Assembly: GCA_017694255.1 (NCBI GenBank)
Contig: JADINC010000023.1
Span: 1 to 61,544, forward strand
Origin: Candidatus Enterousia avistercoris
Lineage (GTDB): Bacteria; Pseudomonadota; Alphaproteobacteria; Rs-D84
Length of the DNA: 61,544 nucleotides
Reading direction: 5' to 3'
Shown here: positions 24,984 to 34,066 of the stretch, in pieces
Layout of the letters: each line of letters begins with the position of its first letter
Position numbering within the stretch: the first letter of the stretch is position 1
Position numbers and translations under genes: made by a program
The notes under the pieces: model-generated
Told to the model about the DNA's origin: nothing
The model's input: only the letters and a program-made list of their open reading frames with translations
Database searches by the model: none

Positions 24984-26102
24984 CTACATACGCATCGGCA
25001 TTAAAACAAACAATGCATCAGTATTTTTATCTGTCGATTTTATAATCGTGGGCGATAATGGGTCCTGCATTTCCATCTGGAATTTTTCGCCTTCGACCTG
25101 GGATGCAACATCCATCAAGAATTTAACATTAAATACAACGGTAAATGCACTGTCGCCATTGTATTCTATGTCTAATTCCTGGGTTGCCGTCCCTGCATCT
25201 GGACTGGACGCATTCACCACCAATTTATTCATAGAAAAAGTTAACTGGACCGACTTTGTTTTATCGACACTGGCCACAGATACCAAATCCACCGCATTCA
25301 AAAATTGTTTTCTGTCCAAAACCGCGATTTTATCATTACCCTTTGGTATAACGACGCGATAATTCGGATATTGTGCATCAACCAATTTACTGGTCAACGT
25401 CGCCGCCCCCACGGTAAAGCGCGCCTTGGTATCAGACAATTCAACCGTTACATCATCAACCGTCGCATCTTCTAGCAATTTAGACAATTCACCAATCACA
25501 CGACGTGGCAAAATAACAGACGGCATTTCCACACTGCCCACTGGGGCCGGCATTGCACACAACGCCATACGCTGGGCATCTGTTGCGACCGCCGTCAGCA
25601 TTTTTTCTTTATCTTCATCAGATATATGGAAATAGATACCCCCCAAATGATATCGAACGTCATCTGTTGGAATTGCAAATTTAGTCTGGTTAATCAAATG
25701 TGCCAAATCACCAGTAGTCATCTGGAACTTAGTAGTTAAATTGCTGCCCGCCATGGCCGGGAAATTTTCTGCCGGCAACGTCGGCAACCGAAATACTGCG
25801 CGCCCACTGGATACAACCAATTGATCACCCGCCTGTTTAAAGCTGATTTCTGCATCATCAGGCAATTTACGAACAATATCATACAACATCTGGACCGGCA
25901 CAGTTGTTTTTCCGCCCAGTGTAATATCTGCCGCGACATGTTCTACTAATTCCAAATCTACATTTGTCGCAGATAATATTAAATCATCTGCCACTTCCAA
26001 TTTTACATTCATCAATATCGGCAACGTCGCGCGTTTTTCCACAATAGACTGCATATGTCCCAGCGCACGAATCAAAACCTGACGAAACACCGAAAATTCC
26101 AT
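24984..26102 (-). CDS. dnaN: DNA polymerase III beta subunit (sliding clamp)
   Basis: 372 residues. Three beta-clamp domains are recognisable: 'FRQVLIRALGHMQSIVEKRATLPILMNV' (first), 'FAIPTDDVRYHLGGIYF' (second), and the C-terminal 'IIKSTDKNTDALFVLMPMRM', the canonical VMPMR(L/M) end that lines the peptide pocket. It forms a ring around DNA for the replicase. It is not adjacent to dnaA (about 12 kb away), unlike in many bacteria, and no recF is present nearby. Confidence 0.96.
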   Translation of the reverse strand: MEFSVFRQVLIRALGHMQSIVEKRATLPILMNVKLEVADDLILSATNVDLELVEHVAADITLGGKTTVPVQMLYDIVRKLPDDAEISFKQAGDQLVVSSGRAVFRLPTLPAENFPAMAGSNLTTKFQMTTGDLAHLINQTKFAIPTDDVRYHLGGIYFHISDEDKEKMLTAVATDAQRMALCAMPAPVGSVEMPSVILPRRVIGELSKLLEDATVDDVTVELSDTKARFTVGAATLTSKLVDAQYPNYRVVIPKGNDKIAVLDRKQFLNAVDLVSVASVDKTKSVQLTFSMNKLVVNASSPDAGTATQELDIEYNGDSAFTVVFNVKFLMDVASQVEGEKFQMEMQDPLSPTIIKSTDKNTDALFVLMPMRM

Positions 26103-26230
26103 TATATGCTCCTGTTTATAAATACATTCAACCCTACATTCTTTTAATTCAGTTTACCAAAAAATCCCGATTCGGCGCAAGGACAAATCCCATATATTTT
26201 TCATACACTATACACAAATTTAGTACAACA

Positions 26231-26262
26231 AAAAAAACACCGTCAAACGACGGCATTTTTTA
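26231..26262 (-). terminator. Terminator of cdaA
   Basis: GCCGTC-gttt-GACGGT hairpin followed by a U-rich tract on the minus strand. Confidence 0.82.
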
Positions 26263-26271
26263 TCATTCAAA

Positions 26272-27030
26272 TTATTTTGCCATAACTTTTTCCAATTTTG
26301 CCCGCAATTTTTTCATATCGTCATACTTGGTAAACTTTCCTTTTTCTGCAATTGATATATCACCGCTTTCTTCCGACACGACCAAAACAGTTGCCCCAGA
26401 CACCTCTGACAGCCCCAGTGCCGCGCGATGTCGCGTCCCATATTTCCAATTTAAATTATTCTGGGACAATGGTAAAATTCCGCCCGCATACGCGATACGA
26501 TTTTTTTCGATTATAACCGCCCCATCATGCAGTGGTGTTTTATTAAAAAATATAGTCAGCAATAATTCACTGGAAATAACCGCATCAATTGCGACACCTG
26601 GCTTTTCAATTGCACTTTCATCCAACGTGCTGGGGAAAACAATTAATGCGCCCGTATGTTTATTCGACATATATTCCACGGCGGACACAATTGCATCCAG
26701 TGCCCGTGTATCTTTGGTTGCGATTCCACCGCGCCGAAACAAACGCCGCCATTCATCAATATTTCCCATCAGCGCCATAAATTTTCGCAATTCAGGCTGG
26801 AATACAACAATCAAACTAATAGACAAAAACAATGCCGTCCAATGTAAAAACGCCCCCAGCAAATCCAGATGCGCCCACGTCAATATAAAACTGACCGCCC
26901 ATAACGCCCCCAGCCCCAACAGCCCACGGACCAAGCGTTCTGATGATGTATTATGTATAAAACTGCGATAAAACATCCACAACAAAACAACAATAACTAA
27001 AATCTGTACCAGTGCAATCCAATCAAACAA
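26272..27030 (-). CDS. cdaA: CdaA-type diadenylate cyclase (c-di-AMP synthase)
   Basis: 252 residues. Three N-terminal membrane helices (about 5-22, 36-55, 59-80), then the DAC domain with both catalytic motifs intact: DGA in PLHDGAVIIEKN and RHR in GTRHRAALGLSE. CdaA makes cyclic di-AMP from two ATP at the inner membrane. In Gram-positives its regulator CdaR and glmM are usual neighbours; neither is seen here. It is 12 nt from the AsmA-like gene, which reads in the same direction and precedes it. C-di-AMP synthases are uncommon in alphaproteobacteria (general knowledge, not checked). Confidence 0.93.
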   Translation of the reverse strand: MFDWIALVQILVIVVLLWMFYRSFIHNTSSERLVRGLLGLGALWAVSFILTWAHLDLLGAFLHWTALFLSISLIVVFQPELRKFMALMGNIDEWRRLFRRGGIATKDTRALDAIVSAVEYMSNKHTGALIVFPSTLDESAIEKPGVAIDAVISSELLLTIFFNKTPLHDGAVIIEKNRIAYAGGILPLSQNNLNWKYGTRHRAALGLSEVSGATVLVVSEESGDISIAEKGKFTKYDDMKKLRAKLEKVMAK

Positions 27031-27042
27031 AATTTTCTCCTT

Positions 27043-29139
27043 TTAATTACCAGCTTTATTTATAATTTCCATGGCCAGTTCTTCGACCGGGCGCATCATC
27101 CATTCTGGGTCCCCACGTTTCACGGGCGCCCCACGCGTCAATGCTGTTTCACACGGCGTATCATCAGCCAGCCAATTTTCCAACAAATCGCCCGCCAGTA
27201 ATCCAACCCCGGCCCCAGCGACCAAACCAATTCCCCCCGTAAACGGCGCCAACAACAACCCAATTCCTGTGGCCGATGCAACCTTGCCTGCGACGGCGGC
27301 CCCACTGATACGCACGGTTGGTTCTGCCAAACTGCCTGTAATTTCAATAGAATTAACGACATTCCCCGTCAACGATAACTTTAACCCGCGCACAGGCACA
27401 GTCGTTAATGACAACTGCATACTTTCACCCCCCAGATTTAAATTCCCCGCCAATCTAACATTTATCGCATTTGTTTCCGCTGCCACACCGTGCTGGGTTT
27501 CAGCGACACCTTCGCGCAATTTTGTATTCACAACCGCGCAAGAAATTTTCATCTGGTTATACTTTTTTTCTGAACTGAACAAATCTTGGATACTGTGTCG
27601 CAACGTCGTCAAGAAATCCGTCCCATACATATTTGCAACCAACGCCGAATGCGCATAGCCCGCCCCATCAGAATACACACGCACCGGCCCTGTAATCGTC
27701 TGCATCCATTCTGACATATTCGCCCCACTGGCCTCTACATACATTTCAAAATTCATGGGCAATTCAGAAATAAAATCACTGATATTAATCTGATTCAGCA
27801 ATGTACCAATAACAACTTTTCGTCCAATTCCACCCATTTTCACATACATTGTTCCATCTGGCGCGATTGAAAGATCAGCCGCCGCCTGGATCGCGCCATC
27901 CGCAAATATTGTTTTTGCGTCCACCCGCATAATTCCATCCACAGACCGCACATCCAAATTGATATCACGAATATCCATATCCCGATACACGACCAAGCTA
28001 TCAATTATCGCATGTAAATTTAAATCAAATTCACGCAACTCTTTACCAAACAATGGCATATCATGAAAGACATTCAAATCCCGTTTTGGTCGCACCCATT
28101 TTTGATCATACAATTCAGGGAACAGTTCTAACAAATTAATTTTCTTTGATTCCAGCGCGACATTTATTACCGGCCGCGCACCCGACCAATCGACCCCCCC
28201 AGAAAACGCCAACGTATTTCCACGCACTGTGATTGCAGAATTCCTGAACGTCAGTTTTTCCCAATCAAAACCACCAGTAATATTTACTTTCATTGTCGGC
28301 ATCTGGGCCAGGTTTAAATTAAATATATCCCCAACCGCTGTGATATCTGGGATATCACCTTTGACAATAAAATCAATTGGGGCCCGACTGGTACCTTCTA
28401 ATGCAACATTTGCAATCAGCGCATCCCCACCTGTTGCGAATGCGACACGCACAGGATAAACCTTGCGCTCTGCATTATATTTAGAAAAAGACACAATAAA
28501 CGGGAAAACATCATCATCTGATTTTATCCAACCACTGTATTCACGATTTTCATCATGCGGTATATAACGAATCTGGAACCCAGAAATAAAATATTCTGTC
28601 CCAAACAAATCAATATCCAGATTTTGTACCTGTATCCCCCCCAACCCCGGATCGACGAACGGATAGTCCATTGGCGCATTATTCTTTGATTGGGGATTTT
28701 TTGTATCGGTTCCAATTGCATTTTGCACCACCGACAAAATTCCATTATCATCCTGTTCCAGGCAAACCGTTGCGTCATAGATTTTTATATTTTGTATTGT
28801 GGGTCTGTCTTGGAACAAAGAAATCAAATCCAATGTAACATCAATTTTTTCCGCACTGAACGCATTTTCATGCTTTGCCCAGTTTGCATTTGGCACCCGC
28901 ACCTGGTACAACTCTATTTGCGGCCGCAGCGACAATTTCCACGAAACCGCACCATCAATTTCCACCGGCATCCCCGTTGCATCACGCAACACCGCCAGCA
29001 CATTCCCCCGCAACGTTTCCAAATTTATCTGGGACAACGCTATAACAATCGCCACCGCCAGTCCCATTACAAACAAGACCAGCACACGCATAATCGCAAA
29101 AAAAACACTTCTCTTTTTCTTCTTTGGCATTTTTCGCAT
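27043..29139 (-). CDS. AsmA family protein
   Basis: 698 residues. After a basic N-terminus comes one membrane helix (about 12-32, VLVLFVMGLAVAIVIALS) and then the AsmA N-terminal domain ('LRGNVLAVLRDATGMPVEIDGAVSWKLSLRPQI', shown in part; typical TGrpveidGdvsw). The long middle is rich in beta strands, as in repeating-beta-groove lipid-transfer proteins. Near the C-terminus, a glycine-rich hydrophobic stretch (GIGLLLAPFTGGIGLVAGAGVGLLAGD) could insert in membrane. AsmA-like proteins carry phospholipids between membranes. It is 22 nt from the pseudouridine synthase upstream and 12 nt from cdaA downstream. Confidence 0.88.
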   Translation of the reverse strand: MRKMPKKKKRSVFFAIMRVLVLFVMGLAVAIVIALSQINLETLRGNVLAVLRDATGMPVEIDGAVSWKLSLRPQIELYQVRVPNANWAKHENAFSAEKIDVTLDLISLFQDRPTIQNIKIYDATVCLEQDDNGILSVVQNAIGTDTKNPQSKNNAPMDYPFVDPGLGGIQVQNLDIDLFGTEYFISGFQIRYIPHDENREYSGWIKSDDDVFPFIVSFSKYNAERKVYPVRVAFATGGDALIANVALEGTSRAPIDFIVKGDIPDITAVGDIFNLNLAQMPTMKVNITGGFDWEKLTFRNSAITVRGNTLAFSGGVDWSGARPVINVALESKKINLLELFPELYDQKWVRPKRDLNVFHDMPLFGKELREFDLNLHAIIDSLVVYRDMDIRDINLDVRSVDGIMRVDAKTIFADGAIQAAADLSIAPDGTMYVKMGGIGRKVVIGTLLNQINISDFISELPMNFEMYVEASGANMSEWMQTITGPVRVYSDGAGYAHSALVANMYGTDFLTTLRHSIQDLFSSEKKYNQMKISCAVVNTKLREGVAETQHGVAAETNAINVRLAGNLNLGGESMQLSLTTVPVRGLKLSLTGNVVNSIEITGSLAEPTVRISGAAVAGKVASATGIGLLLAPFTGGIGLVAGAGVGLLAGDLLENWLADDTPCETALTRGAPVKRGDPEWMMRPVEELAMEIINKAGN

Positions 29140-29161
29140 GTTATTTTACGCCACTTTATAA

Positions 29162-30133
29162 TTAAGGCAACTTAAATTCCAAAAATTTTACCACCTGTTG
29201 CATAAAATCAGGCAAATCTGCACGCAGCGTCATTGTTTTTCCCGACCCTGGATGCCTGAACGTCAATTTATACGCCACCAAGAACAAATTATTCACCGCC
29301 AGCATCGCATACAACGCATCATCTAATCGCTTGTCCGCCCCGTACAGCATATCACCAACAATTGGCGCATGCAAACATAACGCACTGTGCACACGCAGCT
29401 GATGCGTGCGTCCTGTTTGGGGTGAAAACCGCACCCAAGATAAATGGCCACCTGCACGCGACAAAACATCGTATTCTGTTATTGCACGTTGCGGTCGCTG
29501 ACCCGTACCACCGTTCAGACGCGTTGGTCCGTCAAAAACCTGACCCTTTGTCATATAATTATCAATAACCCCATGTGGTGGATTTACATCGCCATTCAAT
29601 AACGCTAAATATTCTTTATGTGCTGTTTTATTTTGGAATTCATCAGCCAGCACCTGGGCGGCACGCTGGTTTTTTGCCACGACCAACACACCACTGGTTT
29701 CCCTGTCCAACCGATGGACCAACGATATCTTGTCATATGGGAACAATGCCGCCGCCATTTTATCTATGGACTTTCTGATACCCGTACCCCCCTGGACGGC
29801 CAAACCAGCCGGCTTATTAAACACGACAATATCTGCATCATCATGAATAATACAGCGGCGCAACCCTTCTAAATCTGCCAAAGAAAAACAATCCCCAGAT
29901 TCCGTCTTTTTTACAGCGGCGCGGGCATATCCTGCCACAGTTGGCGGAATCCGCACGACATCGCCTGTGCGCAAAATTTCTTGGCCACGGGCGCGCGATG
30001 AATTTACACGTATCTGTCCCCCCCGGCATAATTTATAAAATTCACGCTGGGGCATGGCTGGGAAACGGCGCAAGAACCACCGCAACAAACGGGTTCCATC
30101 GTCTACCTTTGATATTTCGACCATTTCCGCCAT
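29162..30133 (-). CDS. rluC: RluA-family 23S rRNA pseudouridine synthase
   Basis: 323 residues. An N-terminal S4-like RNA-binding domain (about 10-80: RLLRWFLRRFPAMPQREFYKLCRGGQIRVNSS), then the synthase domain with the catalytic motif HRLDRETSGVLV (catalytic Asp), FNKPAGLAVQGG before it, and 'PQTGRTHQLRVH' after it. It isomerises specific uridines in rRNA; the RluC-like type modifies 23S positions 955, 2504, 2580. RluD or RluA-like specificity cannot be excluded by eye. AAAAGGA lies 10 nt before the ATG. Same strand as the AsmA-like gene. Confidence 0.9.
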   Translation of the reverse strand: MAEMVEISKVDDGTRLLRWFLRRFPAMPQREFYKLCRGGQIRVNSSRARGQEILRTGDVVRIPPTVAGYARAAVKKTESGDCFSLADLEGLRRCIIHDDADIVVFNKPAGLAVQGGTGIRKSIDKMAAALFPYDKISLVHRLDRETSGVLVVAKNQRAAQVLADEFQNKTAHKEYLALLNGDVNPPHGVIDNYMTKGQVFDGPTRLNGGTGQRPQRAITEYDVLSRAGGHLSWVRFSPQTGRTHQLRVHSALCLHAPIVGDMLYGADKRLDDALYAMLAVNNLFLVAYKLTFRHPGSGKTMTLRADLPDFMQQVVKFLEFKLP

Positions 30134-30148
30134 ATTTAACGGGTCCTT

Positions 30149-30613
30149 TTATTCACCATATATAATCTGCACTGTATTTTCCCCATTGGATTTATTACAA
30201 TCGCCCGACGCGCCACTTTGTGTACGATTTGACAATTCATATCCAACCGAACCGTCCCATCCCTTGGTCACAAAATATTCACAATCTGATTGCGACAACC
30301 CATTAATAGAAATTATAAATTGACGCGGATTTGCTGGATCTGCCGTTATTTCATATGTGCCGCCATATGGATTTTTATTTGACATACCAATTGCGCCGAA
30401 AATTGTTGCATTATTAATATTAGAAAAATCGTCAAATTCGCTGAACATTTGGCGTACCTGGGTCACCATTTGAACAACGCTGTCATTAACCTCGTTATGC
30501 TTTTGCATATTCATTGCGCTGGAAATTGCGGCAATCGCGCCAACAGTTATCACCCCCATAATAGCCAACACACCCATCATTTCAATCATTGAACGTCCCA
30601 GTTCTTGTTTCAT
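30149..30613 (-). CDS. Type IVb-like prepilin (PilS/TcpA type)
   Basis: 154 residues with a prepilin peptidase site and N-terminal helix: short basic leader, then G|RSMIEMMGVLAIMGVITVGAIAAI (site shown in part), carrying the conserved Glu5 equivalent. This form (GRSMIEM-V-AI) is characteristic of PilS/TcpA-like type IVb pilins. The C-terminal domain has two cysteines (SDCEYF and SGDCNK) placed as for the pilin D-loop disulphide. The stop is 16 nt from the rluC start. The secretin and its TcpQ-like partner lie 13 kb away. Confidence 0.85.
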   Translation of the reverse strand: MKQELGRSMIEMMGVLAIMGVITVGAIAAISSAMNMQKHNEVNDSVVQMVTQVRQMFSEFDDFSNINNATIFGAIGMSNKNPYGGTYEITADPANPRQFIISINGLSQSDCEYFVTKGWDGSVGYELSNRTQSGASGDCNKSNGENTVQIIYGE

Positions 30614-30663
30614 TTTATAACCTCTATTTGCTATTTAGTTTTTAATATTCTATCATAATTAGT

Positions 30664-32088
30664 ATGAATATTCAATTTTCTGATTTGATTGAAAATAGTC
30701 CCAACGCCCCCGGTGTATACAAGATGTACGACGCCGATGGCACACTGTTATATGTTGGCAAGGCTAAAAATTTATCCAATCGATTAAAACAATATCTGGA
30801 CATATCCAAACTGGAACCGCACAAGCAAGTAATGCGCACAATGGTTGCGCGTGTTGATTGGGAAACGACCCCAACCGAATCAGACGCATTAATTCTGGAA
30901 CAGCATTTAATCAAAACCCAAAAGCCCAGATATAATATCATGCTGACAGATGGGAAAATGTACCCAATGATTGCATTAACCCAATCAGAATACCCGCGCC
31001 TGTTAAAATTCCGGGGCAAGATAACACAACGCCGTGATGTATATGGCCCATACCCGTCGGTCGCCGCATTAAACGAAACAATAAAAACAATTCAAAAGGT
31101 ATGTCGCCTGCGCACATGCACTGATACATTTATGCGCAATCGGTCGCGTCCATGCCTGCTGTACCAAATCGGCCGGTGCAGTGCGCCGTGCACAATACCA
31201 CAAACAGACTATGGCGAAAATGTTGCATTGGCGCGTCGAATTTTAACTGGCGACAGCGAACCGATAATTGCGGACTTAACCCGGCAAATGCAAAAGTTTT
31301 CCGATGCAATGGACTATGAATCTGCCGCCACCATACGCGACAAAATCGCAGCATTAACCCAAACATCAAATCGCGGTATACGCCAGAATCGTGCACATAG
31401 CGCGAATTTTGATTGGACTGGTGCGGTTAATGATTTAGAAAATTTAACCGGCATAAAATTAAATTGTGTTGGCGTATTTGATAATTCACATCTGTTTGGC
31501 AAAAGTCCTGTTGGCGCAATGATAACATTTGGTCCAAACGGTTTTATAAAAACAGGATACAGGCATTTCAAATTACGCGATGCGGCCCGTGCCGGCAATG
31601 ATATTGCCATGATGGCAGAATTTGTCCAACGTGCAACTATGCGTGGTCCAAAGCTGGATTTAATAATTGTTGATGGGGGCCCGGCCCAATGGAACATTGC
31701 CCATAAAACCGCCCCAGACATTCCAACTTTTGGCGTAACCAAAGGCGTTGTCCGCGATGGGGATGAACACTTTATTTTACCAGACGGCACCATATGCCGT
31801 GATATACCAAAAGATTCACGCTTGTTTTTATTATTGCGCGCTGTCCGCGACGAAGCACATCGTTTTGTAATCACATTCCACCGCACTGTGCGCGCGAAAC
31901 AGATGACATCATCCGTACTGGACGAAATCGATGGCATCGGTCCAACACGCAAACGCGCATTGTTAAATCACTTTGGTTCTGTTCGCGCGATTGCGGACGC
32001 CAACCTGGACGCATTAAAACGCGTACCTGGCCTGGGCAATTCGGCCGCCGAAAAAATTTATGCCCATTTTCACACAGAAGTGATATAA
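30664..32088 (+). CDS. uvrC: Shortened excinuclease ABC subunit C
   Basis: 474 residues versus about 600 usually. GIY-YIG nuclease at about 13-95 (Y30 and V31-G32 as in LLYVGKAKNL), the four iron-sulphur cysteines C152, C164, C172, C176 with normal spacing, UVR domain 203-233, RNase H-like nuclease with Asp273 (VFDNSH), Asp337 (IIVDGG) and His399 (DEAHRF), then helix-hairpin-helix (about 420-470). The gap from UVR to the first RNase H Asp is about 70 residues instead of about 195, so the segment following UVR is missing. Both nucleases look catalytically complete. Frame is intact and starts right after the divergent prepilin gene. Confidence 0.93.
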   Translation: MNIQFSDLIENSPNAPGVYKMYDADGTLLYVGKAKNLSNRLKQYLDISKLEPHKQVMRTMVARVDWETTPTESDALILEQHLIKTQKPRYNIMLTDGKMYPMIALTQSEYPRLLKFRGKITQRRDVYGPYPSVAALNETIKTIQKVCRLRTCTDTFMRNRSRPCLLYQIGRCSAPCTIPQTDYGENVALARRILTGDSEPIIADLTRQMQKFSDAMDYESAATIRDKIAALTQTSNRGIRQNRAHSANFDWTGAVNDLENLTGIKLNCVGVFDNSHLFGKSPVGAMITFGPNGFIKTGYRHFKLRDAARAGNDIAMMAEFVQRATMRGPKLDLIIVDGGPAQWNIAHKTAPDIPTFGVTKGVVRDGDEHFILPDGTICRDIPKDSRLFLLLRAVRDEAHRFVITFHRTVRAKQMTSSVLDEIDGIGPTRKRALLNHFGSVRAIADANLDALKRVPGLGNSAAEKIYAHFHTEVI

Positions 32089-32113
32089 TGCAAGGTATAC
32101 AAAGGAGTAAACA

Positions 32114-32716
32114 ATGAAATTTTTCGTTAACTTTTTATCTGTATTTCGCATTGCTGCGGCATTTGCGATTATACCGACATTAATGTTCGGCATGTATTGG
32201 ACAACGTTTATATTGTACATATTGGCGGCATTATCTGACTTTTTCGATGGATTTTTAGCACGCAAATACAACGTCGGCACAAAACTGGGCGGTGTAATGG
32301 ATCATATTGGCGATAAATTATTGGTTGTTAATACATTTATCATGTTGCTGGCCATGATGCCAGTCTGGTTTATTGTTGTTCCAGTTATTATAATGATTGC
32401 CCGTGAATTATACATCAGCGGTTTGCGCGAATTCCTGGGCACACAAAAGATAGAAATGCCTGTACCAAAAGCACGCTTTTCAATGGGAAAAATCAAAACA
32501 ACATTACAGATGATTACTATCGCGGCATTCTTGTTGTTGTTTGCAATTGGCGCGATGATTACCCCTGAAACAGACAGTCGCACAATTATGTGGTTAATTA
32601 ATGTATTGCCACAAATTGGCATTTGGGGTACATGGTTGTCATTACTGGCATCTGTATGGTCGGCAACCCAATATACATTTACATTTGCACAAAAATTAAA
32701 ACAGATAAAAAAGTAA
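32114..32716 (+). CDS. pgsA: CDP-diacylglycerol-glycerol-3-phosphate phosphatidyltransferase
   Basis: 200 residues with several membrane helices and the complete CDP-alcohol phosphotransferase motif D-G-x2-A-R-x8-G-x3-D-x3-D: DGFLARKYNVGTKLGGVMDHIGD, residues about 43-65 (motif given in parts). It makes phosphatidylglycerol phosphate at the inner membrane. AAAGGAGT precedes the ATG by 5 nt. It follows uvrC by 25 nt, an association seen in several bacteria, and ends at a terminator. Confidence 0.93.
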   Translation: MKFFVNFLSVFRIAAAFAIIPTLMFGMYWTTFILYILAALSDFFDGFLARKYNVGTKLGGVMDHIGDKLLVVNTFIMLLAMMPVWFIVVPVIIMIARELYISGLREFLGTQKIEMPVPKARFSMGKIKTTLQMITIAAFLLLFAIGAMITPETDSRTIMWLINVLPQIGIWGTWLSLLASVWSATQYTFTFAQKLKQIKK

Positions 32717-32720
32717 TAAA

Positions 32721-32752
32721 AAAGTCCCATCGAATTCGATGGGATTTTTTAT
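32721..32752 (+). terminator. Terminator of pgsA
   Basis: AAGTCCCATCG-aatt-CGATGGGATTTTTT. Confidence 0.88.
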
Positions 32753-32760
32753 GCATAAAA

Positions 32761-32800
32761 ACGCGCTATGTGCAGTAAATCATGCACACAGCGCATTTTT
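32761..32800. terminator. Terminator of dnaJ carrying a 3'-end repeat motif (copy A)
   Basis: GCGCTATGTGCA-gtaaatca-TGCACACAGCGC, with T-runs on both sides, serves the convergent dnaJ. Its left arm GCGCTATGTGCA is the same motif found near 49571, 58242 and 59976 at other gene ends. Confidence 0.75.
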
Positions 32801-33926
32801 AAAACCATCCTTTTTTCGCAGTTTTTGTGCCGGCAAATTCATTTAACAATTTCTTTTGTTTTTCTGTTAATTTTGTTGGCACAGGCATATTTATATCAAT
32901 ATACAAATCACCAAAACTGCCCGCCCGCCGTGTTGGCATACCATGTCCACGCACGCGCAGTTTTTCCCCTACCTGGGTCCCGGCCGGCACCTTGACCGAC
33001 AGCTTTTTATCATCGATTGTATCTACTTCAATTTCGCCCCCCAATGCCAGCGTTGTAAATGGTACATCTATTCGCGTTATCAAATCTGCACCATCACGTT
33101 CAAAACGCTTGTCCGGACGAATACGCACATCTAAATAAAAGTCCCCAGCCGGCGCGCCATTTTGTCCGGCCTCGCCCTGACCTGCCAGACGCAGCCGCGT
33201 TCCATCTTCGACCCCGGCTGGAATTTTCACATCCAGTGTTCTGGCTTTACGCATAACCCCTGCACCATCACACTGACTGCATTTTTTATCAATCTTGTGT
33301 CCTAAACCGTTGCATTCCGGACACGGTGTCTGCATTGCAAAGAACCCACGACTGGTCTGAACATATCCTGTCCCATGGCACCGTGTACACACTGGCGCTT
33401 CTTTGCCGTCCGCAGTACCAAAACCGTGGCATTTATCACACTCTACATTTGTGGTAAATTTCACCGTATGTGTTGTGCCAAAATACGCATCGCGCAGGTC
33501 AATTACCACTTCGTCCAGCAAATCCCGCCCGCTACGTTGCGATTGCGCCGTCCGGCCACCCCCCATATCAAAACCAAATCCGCGCATAGCCTCGCGCAGG
33601 ATGTCTTCCATACCACTGCCGCCACCCATATTGAAATGAAAGGCCCCATTACCAAATGGATTAGCACCGCCGCCAAACGGATTCGCCCCCGATGCATTAC
33701 CCCCGGCAAACGCAGCATCACCGAATCGGTCATATGCCGCGCGCTTTTGCGGATCTTTTAATATATCAAACGCGTTATTAACCTCTTTAAATTTTTCTTC
33801 GGCCGCCTTATCACCAGGATTTCTGTCTGGATGATATTGCATAACCAGTTTATGATACGCGCGTTTAATATCTGCATCTGACGCATCACGTGCAACACCT
33901 AAAACTTCATAAGGATTTTTATTCAT
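32799..33926 (-). CDS. dnaJ: Chaperone DnaJ
   Basis: 375 residues. J domain (about 3-68) with YHPDRNPGDK, Gly/Phe-rich linker (ANPFGGGANPFGNGAF), four zinc-finger repeats CDKCHGFG, CTRCHGTG, CPECNGLG, CSQCDGAG, and the C-terminal substrate-binding domains. It is the DnaK co-chaperone. No dnaK or grpE is in the window. The ATG at 33926 follows CGGAATG; the GTG at 33932 is not needed. Confidence 0.96.
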   Translation of the reverse strand: MNKNPYEVLGVARDASDADIKRAYHKLVMQYHPDRNPGDKAAEEKFKEVNNAFDILKDPQKRAAYDRFGDAAFAGGNASGANPFGGGANPFGNGAFHFNMGGGSGMEDILREAMRGFGFDMGGGRTAQSQRSGRDLLDEVVIDLRDAYFGTTHTVKFTTNVECDKCHGFGTADGKEAPVCTRCHGTGYVQTSRGFFAMQTPCPECNGLGHKIDKKCSQCDGAGVMRKARTLDVKIPAGVEDGTRLRLAGQGEAGQNGAPAGDFYLDVRIRPDKRFERDGADLITRIDVPFTTLALGGEIEVDTIDDKKLSVKVPAGTQVGEKLRVRGHGMPTRRAGSFGDLYIDINMPVPTKLTEKQKKLLNEFAGTKTAKKGWF

Positions 33927-34066
33927 AATCACATTCCGTTCTTAACTTTTCCAAGAGTATATAAGTAAACCCGAAAAAAAATCAAGCCATAGCCCACGTG
34001 AAAAAAAGATATAAAAAAATTCTTTCACTTGCAAGACCGCGGAAAATGTACTATTAATATCATGCT

